Part shown: positions 6,685 to 9,966 of the stretch, piece after piece
Layout: the number at the start of each line of letters is the position of its first letter
How positions within the stretch are numbered: position 1 is the stretch's first letter
Position numbers and translations under genes: made by a program
From: JACRBE01 sp964429005
GTDB lineage: Bacteria; Chlamydiota; Chlamydiia; Chlamydiales; JACRBE01
DNA length: 9,966 nucleotides
Assembly: GCA_964429005.1 (NCBI GenBank)
Contig: CAYSAJ010000045.1
Coordinates: forward strand, 1-9,966
Direction of reading: 5' to 3'
Notes under the pieces: model-generated
Told to the model about the DNA's origin: nothing
Databases searched by the model: none
The model's input: only the letters and a program-made list of their open reading frames with translations

Positions 6685-7692
6685 GCTCTTAAAATAATGC
6701 CACATCTCTGCGTTTAAAAGGGCCCCACCCGCTGCGCCTCTGATCAAGTTGTGCGTGAAGAGAGTAAACTGGGCATGAGAATCCTTTACCCTTAACCCAC
6801 CAATATACACTCTCATTCCCCTGTCCTGCCTTACGCAAATAGTCACTTGAGGTTGATCCTGCCCTTCCATGTAAACTAGGGGATGTCTGATTGCAGAAGG
6901 AAGAGAGAATGGGAAAGTAAACTCTGACCAAGCGTTAATTATAGACTCTCTTGAAAGAGGTTTTTCAAAATCTACATGAGCGGTGATTAGATGTCCCTCT
7001 AGCGTTGGCACTCGAGTGCATGTTGGATAAATGGACCACGAGTTTTCTCGTTGCACAGAAGCTAATAAATGCTTGGTTTCTTGAATGATTTTTACCTCTT
7101 CACCTTCGATGAAAGGGATAATGTTCCCTAATATGTCCAATGAAGGAACACCAGGATAGCCTGCCCCAGAAACCGATTGTTGAGTAAACACGTTCACGCT
7201 CCGGATCGGACATAATTGAGCTAGAGGATAAAGAGCTAATGCTAACCCTGAAACACAGCAGTTAGGATTCGTTACGACGCAAGGATTTTTCTTAGAAATT
7301 TGATCTAGCATCTTGTAGCTTATTTCTGGGATAGAAAGAAGATGGCCAGGTTGCATTCGAAAAATTCTTGCATTAGAAAAGACCCAGATCCCCTTATCAA
7401 TACAATCCTGCTCCCACCTCTTTGCAACCGTTGCATCAAGAGCTGAAAAAACTAGAGGACACTCTCCTATTTTGCAAGATTGAATACACATCCGACCCAC
7501 TTCACAATCACCGAATGCGGGGTCGACTTCTTTGAAAAGTTTCCCCTCGGATTGTTCTGAAGCAGATAAAATTTCAAGGGTAAAATAGGGATGATCCTTT
7601 AATAAACCAACCATTTTTCGACCCACTGCGCCAGTTGCACCTAAAACTTGCACAGGGATTTTTCTAATTTTTTTCGTTTCTTGGTTTTGCAT
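6676..7692 (-). CDS. asd: Aspartate-semialdehyde dehydrogenase (archaeal/fungal-type signature)
   Basis: The 338-aa enzyme reduces aspartyl phosphate to aspartate semialdehyde with NADPH, the branch point to diaminopimelate/lysine and to threonine/methionine. Numbered from the ATG at 7692, the N-terminal nucleotide-binding loop is GATGAVG (18-24), the catalytic Cys is C145 in NPNCC, SVSGAGYPG (173-181) is the conserved turn, and a His in the LEGH segment is the likely acid/base. NPNC and SGAGYPG recall the archaeal/fungal-type Asd more than the classic enterobacterial form. I start at ATG 7692 because AAAAGGA (7709-7703) lies 10 nt before it. The in-frame GTG at 7701 is only 1 nt from that site, too close to use. 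The gene overlaps the upstream Cys-cluster gene by 29 nt, so the two are co-transcribed. Other lysine-pathway genes are absent nearby. Confidence 0.9.
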   Translation of the reverse strand: MQNQETKKIRKIPVQVLGATGAVGRKMVGLLKDHPYFTLEILSASEQSEGKLFKEVDPAFGDCEVGRMCIQSCKIGECPLVFSALDATVAKRWEQDCIDKGIWVFSNARIFRMQPGHLLSIPEISYKMLDQISKKNPCVVTNPNCCVSGLALALYPLAQLCPIRSVNVFTQQSVSGAGYPGVPSLDILGNIIPFIEGEEVKIIQETKHLLASVQRENSWSIYPTCTRVPTLEGHLITAHVDFEKPLSRESIINAWSEFTFPFSLPSAIRHPLVYMEGQDQPQVTICVRQDRGMRVYIGGLRVKDSHAQFTLFTHNLIRGAAGGALLNAEMWHYFKSSL

Positions 7693-8173
7693 AATATCCA
7701 CATCCTTTTAAGAGCCTAGGTTCGCCGAAATATTCGATCACGGGCCACGCGCGGCATATCTGAGGTCTTAGTCTGTAATTGCCACAAGAGCCATCAGTTT
7801 TTAAGTGACGACATCCCATGGTATAATATTGCTTCCCTTCTTCAGTCTGATGGAGGTTTTTAGATCGAAAAAAGAACCCATTGATCTGTGTTGCCCAAAA
7901 AATCTGGATGGGATTGAGCCATCTGGAATGTCTCATCCGAATGTAATAACAACAATTCCCCCTTTTCTTACACTGCCCTGCTCTCACATGAGGGGGACGA
8001 ATCAATTTTCTAGCAATTTTTTGAGCTTGTAAATCCAAAAGAACATACGGCAAACAGACACACTGCACCAGTTTTATGATCCAGCGGGGTAAAAATTGCT
8101 TGGGAATTCCTTCTTTCGGCGAAGGCGGAGCCTCATCCATTTCACCCGGATCTTGATTTAACAAATCAAACAT
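7664..8173 (-). CDS. YkgJ/UPF0153-type cysteine-cluster protein
   Basis: A 169-aa cytosolic protein carrying the CxxxxxCC signature of the YkgJ (zinc- or iron-chelating) family: C68-(5)-C74-C75, then CRHL (C121), GSCGNYRLRPQICRAWP (C130, C140) and a last Cys in GCGYY (C158). The RPxxCRxxP segment is the family hallmark. These Cys residues probably bind a metal or an iron-sulfur cluster; the biochemical role of the family is unknown. The N-terminus (1-30) is Pro/acidic-rich and is followed by a hydrophobic patch (31-47) that may be a membrane-surface helix. ATG at 8173 is preceded by GGTGAG at 9 nt. Its 3' end overlaps asd, so it is the first gene of a two-gene operon. Whether the link to asd is functional is unknown. 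Confidence 0.85.
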   Translation of the reverse strand: MFDLLNQDPGEMDEAPPSPKEGIPKQFLPRWIIKLVQCVCLPYVLLDLQAQKIARKLIRPPHVRAGQCKKRGNCCYYIRMRHSRWLNPIQIFWATQINGFFFRSKNLHQTEEGKQYYTMGCRHLKTDGSCGNYRLRPQICRAWPVIEYFGEPRLLKGCGYYAKPRNEKN

Positions 8174-8181
8174 ATTACAAT
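8153..8181 (+). promoter_or_regulatory. Candidate sigma70-type promoter for the zincin/barrel gene
   Basis: TTGATT (8153-8158, 4 of 6) and TACAAT (8176-8181, 5 of 6) are 17 nt apart, placing the transcription start near 8188 with a leader of about 20 nt to the ATG at 8208. The -35 and spacer lie within the first codons of the divergent Cys-cluster gene, and the whole gene-free gap is only 34 bp. Confidence 0.45.
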
Positions 8182-8207
8182 TCTCACCATTTTTAGATTG
8201 TTGATCA

Positions 8208-9443
8208 ATGCTTCGCTTTTTTCTTTTTGTGTTTATTCTACCTGCAATCCTGCTTTTTCCTCAAAGCAACAACTATTTACTCTTTGACTCGAAAATGTCA
8301 CCTAACAGTTCTTCCCCAGATTTACTGTTACTCCACCACGCTTTTCAAGAAATTGAAGATGATCTTGTCTCTAGCGCTCGTTTTCATCCGAATGTAAAAC
8401 GGCTTGGCAGAGCTGCAGAGCTCCTGTTTATTTGGCAACCCATCAATGAACTGATGATTAGTGTACAGCATGAAGTTTTTGGCCATGGCTTTGTTGGAAG
8501 AGATTTGCCGGTTTTTCATATTGACTCGTATCATATCAATGTTCCTTTTCCATATGGACCAGGAGGGGGTGAAACAGTATATTCCGTAAAAACATCGGCA
8601 AGCGTTAACGATTTATTGCTAATGAGCGCAGGTGGAGTTACTTCAACCGCAGTTTTAGCTAATTGGCATAAGTATCAATGTCTAGAAAAAGGGTTTGTAG
8701 ATGGAAGAGAAGCAACATTGTACATAGGATCCGAACAAGACCTCACTTTCTACCTTCTAACTACTCATAATGGATCAACCGTAATTTTAGACGGGAATGA
8801 CATCGTAGACTATATCAAATGGCTTGGCATTAACTATCCTGACAATCCTTATTCACTCTCCACTCTACAAAAGCTCACTTTAGTGAATTTTATCGACCCT
8901 GTTAGTTATTACGCGTTGATTTCGATTCTTAAGTATATTTTTATAGGGGATTCTCAAAAAGCCTATATGATACCAGCAGGATCTGTGCGTTTTTTACCAA
9001 ATTTAAGAATGGATCTTGCCCCTTTTGGGCCTGAATTTTATATTGAAAACTTTCTTTCTTATAATGAAAATCTGACTTATTTTTACCTAAAAGGATCTTG
9101 GATTCAAGATAGATATTCAGCAGGACTCGGCATCGAGTATCCAGGGCTGTATAAATGGCGCTTTCTCCAAATAGGATTTAGAGCCGATTTTTGGAAGCAA
9201 ACAGATGTAGAATCTGGGGGCTCATTTGTAGACGCCTACACAAATGCCAAACAGGGAAATCCCTTAACTCAATCCTACTATAATCTTTGGGGCCTCGCGC
9301 TTTCAGCCTTACTCCAACAGCAAATCCCAGGATCTCCCGTATCCCTTTTTGGGCAAATAGGTGCTAAAACAAAAGGCTTTTTGCCTGGAGAAGGCTACCC
9401 AGGAGGGGCGATATTACGATTTGGACTTGCAATAGTCTTTTAG
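8208..9443 (+). CDS. Exported zincin-like domain fused to outer-membrane beta-barrel, unrecognised family
   Basis: A 411-aa protein. Residues 1-18 form a hydrophobic export signal after a single Arg. Residues about 40-255 form a soluble, mostly helical domain with HEVFGHG (H88, E89, H93, G94), an HExxGHG pattern reminiscent of zinc peptidases of the dipeptidyl-peptidase III (M49) type, followed 46 residues later by SAGG (140-143) and an Asn (N152) in a hydrophobic helix. A third zinc ligand is not obvious. From about 265 to the end the sequence alternates polar and hydrophobic residues in roughly 8 strands (for example FYLKGSW, YSAGLGIEY, LQIGFRADF, LFGQIGAK) and ends in LAIVF, the terminal Phe typical of beta-barrels inserted by BamA. 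I infer an outer-membrane protein with a periplasmic metal-binding, possibly proteolytic, domain. I cannot name a family. The ATG at 8208 has no clear Shine-Dalgarno. The stop abuts the convergent DUF3750 gene. Confidence 0.7.
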   Translation: MLRFFLFVFILPAILLFPQSNNYLLFDSKMSPNSSSPDLLLLHHAFQEIEDDLVSSARFHPNVKRLGRAAELLFIWQPINELMISVQHEVFGHGFVGRDLPVFHIDSYHINVPFPYGPGGGETVYSVKTSASVNDLLLMSAGGVTSTAVLANWHKYQCLEKGFVDGREATLYIGSEQDLTFYLLTTHNGSTVILDGNDIVDYIKWLGINYPDNPYSLSTLQKLTLVNFIDPVSYYALISILKYIFIGDSQKAYMIPAGSVRFLPNLRMDLAPFGPEFYIENFLSYNENLTYFYLKGSWIQDRYSAGLGIEYPGLYKWRFLQIGFRADFWKQTDVESGGSFVDAYTNAKQGNPLTQSYYNLWGLALSALLQQQIPGSPVSLFGQIGAKTKGFLPGEGYPGGAILRFGLAIVF

Positions 9444-9966
9444 TTACTCAAAGGAGACAATCCCTACAAGAGGGATCACCATTTCTTTCTTCTTGGGATT
9501 CATTCCAACGGCTACACCAAAAACAGAGAGGACAAAACCCTCTTTTTTGCTCAGCTCGCAATTTAACAATCCTTTTAAACTAAGGCGATATCCTTCTGGA
9601 AGCATGCGAAATGAAACCCAATTTTCCTCAAAGTTTTTTCCCAAAGCAAGAGGAGAAAGTTGACCCGGCATTTGTAACTGATCCATTACATACTGTGTAA
9701 AAGTGTTAGCGTTGGGTCCCTTAAAAAAATCATACTGCTTTTTATAAGGATAGTCCTGAATAAGCTGCTTTAATTTTTTGATCATTAATACAGCATCCTT
9801 TCCTCTGATTTCAGAAACAAGCTGGGGTTTATTTCCGTAATAGTAAAAATCAGGCAATCCTTCTTGAACCTGAAGAAAGCCTTTTTGATCCAAGGAGTCT
9901 CCTCGAATTTGATACACAGTATAGCTTCTTCCAAAAGATGGCTTTACCGCGATCCAAGAATGTGTA
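9444..9966 (-). CDS. DUF3750-family protein (5' end outside the window)
   Basis: The frame is open to the right edge, so the N-terminus is missing. Upstream of the in-frame GTG at 9917 the codons read HSWIAVKP...GRSYTVYQI, which is conserved-looking DUF3750 start sequence, so the GTG is internal. Further matches, from memory of the family, are YPYKKQYDFFKGPNANTF (the YxxxPGPNSNTF motif), SPLALGKNF, and the C-terminal alternation LSLKGLLNCEL...EGFVLSVFGVAVGMNP...IPLVG. Function is unknown. Members are often predicted to be exported or membrane-associated, but the signal region is not visible here. About 174 codons are present. The TAA (9446-9444) directly abuts the TAG of the convergent gene. 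Confidence 0.8.
   Translation of the reverse strand, partial: THSWIAVKPSFGRSYTVYQIRGDSLDQKGFLQVQEGLPDFYYYGNKPQLVSEIRGKDAVLMIKKLKQLIQDYPYKKQYDFFKGPNANTFTQYVMDQLQMPGQLSPLALGKNFEENWVSFRMLPEGYRLSLKGLLNCELSKKEGFVLSVFGVAVGMNPKKKEMVIPLVGIVSFE

Noticed and set aside
7699..7701. GTG as start of asd
   Set aside because: It is only 1 nt from the AAAAGGA site; the ATG at 7692 has a workable 10-nt spacing.
9460..9476. Hairpin atccct/agggat as terminator of the barrel gene
   Set aside because: The stem is only 6 bp, no T-run follows on either strand, and it lies inside the coding end of the DUF3750 gene.
9915..9917. GTG as start of the DUF3750 gene
   Set aside because: The frame continues to the window edge and the residues upstream (HSWIAVKP) look like conserved family sequence, so the gene is partial.
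1..9966. tRNA, rRNA, CRISPR array, insertion sequence or phage genes
   Set aside because: No cloverleaf, rRNA-like sequence, regularly spaced repeats, terminal inverted repeats or transposase/integrase motifs were seen on either strand.

Overview
The window comes from a gene-dense, AT-rich bacterial chromosome (roughly 40% G+C by eye). The organism is Gram-negative: one gene encodes an exported protein whose C-terminal third alternates like an outer-membrane beta-barrel and ends in Phe. Few genes have a clear Shine-Dalgarno sequence, several start with GTG, and spacers are tiny. This style, with a household-enzyme set mixed with unfamiliar exported proteins, would suit an environmental chlamydia-like or other host-associated lineage, but no gene here proves the phylum. 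I see no rRNA, tRNA, CRISPR array, insertion sequence or phage gene, and no gene-free stretch longer than about 80 bases.

Layout. Positions 1-32 are a near-perfect palindromic terminator. A monocistronic minus-strand gene (60-809) encodes an exported protein that looks like a catalytically dead (p)ppGpp-hydrolase-type HD domain. Next comes a tightly coupled minus-strand operon read from 4786 down to 886: M1 aminopeptidase N (pepN), a PAP2-family membrane phosphatase whose motif-2 His is replaced by Ala, and a SixA-like histidine phosphatase. The genes overlap by 1 and 4 nt. A 45-bp divergent spacer (4787-4831) separates this from a plus-strand operon: a histidine-phosphatase resembling sedoheptulose-bisphosphatase SHB17, an aldose-1-epimerase-like mutarotase, a 43-codon membrane ORF and an 83-aa protein. 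The last two lie in the same frame, separated only by an amber stop and one codon.

The 83-aa gene overlaps tail-to-tail by 9 nt with aspartate-semialdehyde dehydrogenase (asd, minus), which is preceded and overlapped by a YkgJ-type cysteine-cluster protein. Divergent from that pair, a plus-strand gene (8208-9443) encodes an apparent fusion of a zincin-like domain (HEVFGHG) and an outer-membrane beta-barrel. It abuts, with no gap, a convergent DUF3750 gene that runs off the right edge.

Functionally, the plus-strand phosphatase and mutarotase suggest sugar-phosphate handling, asd feeds the lysine/diaminopimelate/threonine pathways, and PepN recycles peptides. The most unusual items are the exported degenerate HD protein, the PAP2 protein with PSGA instead of PSGH, the zincin/barrel fusion, and the split small-membrane-protein/83-aa pair.
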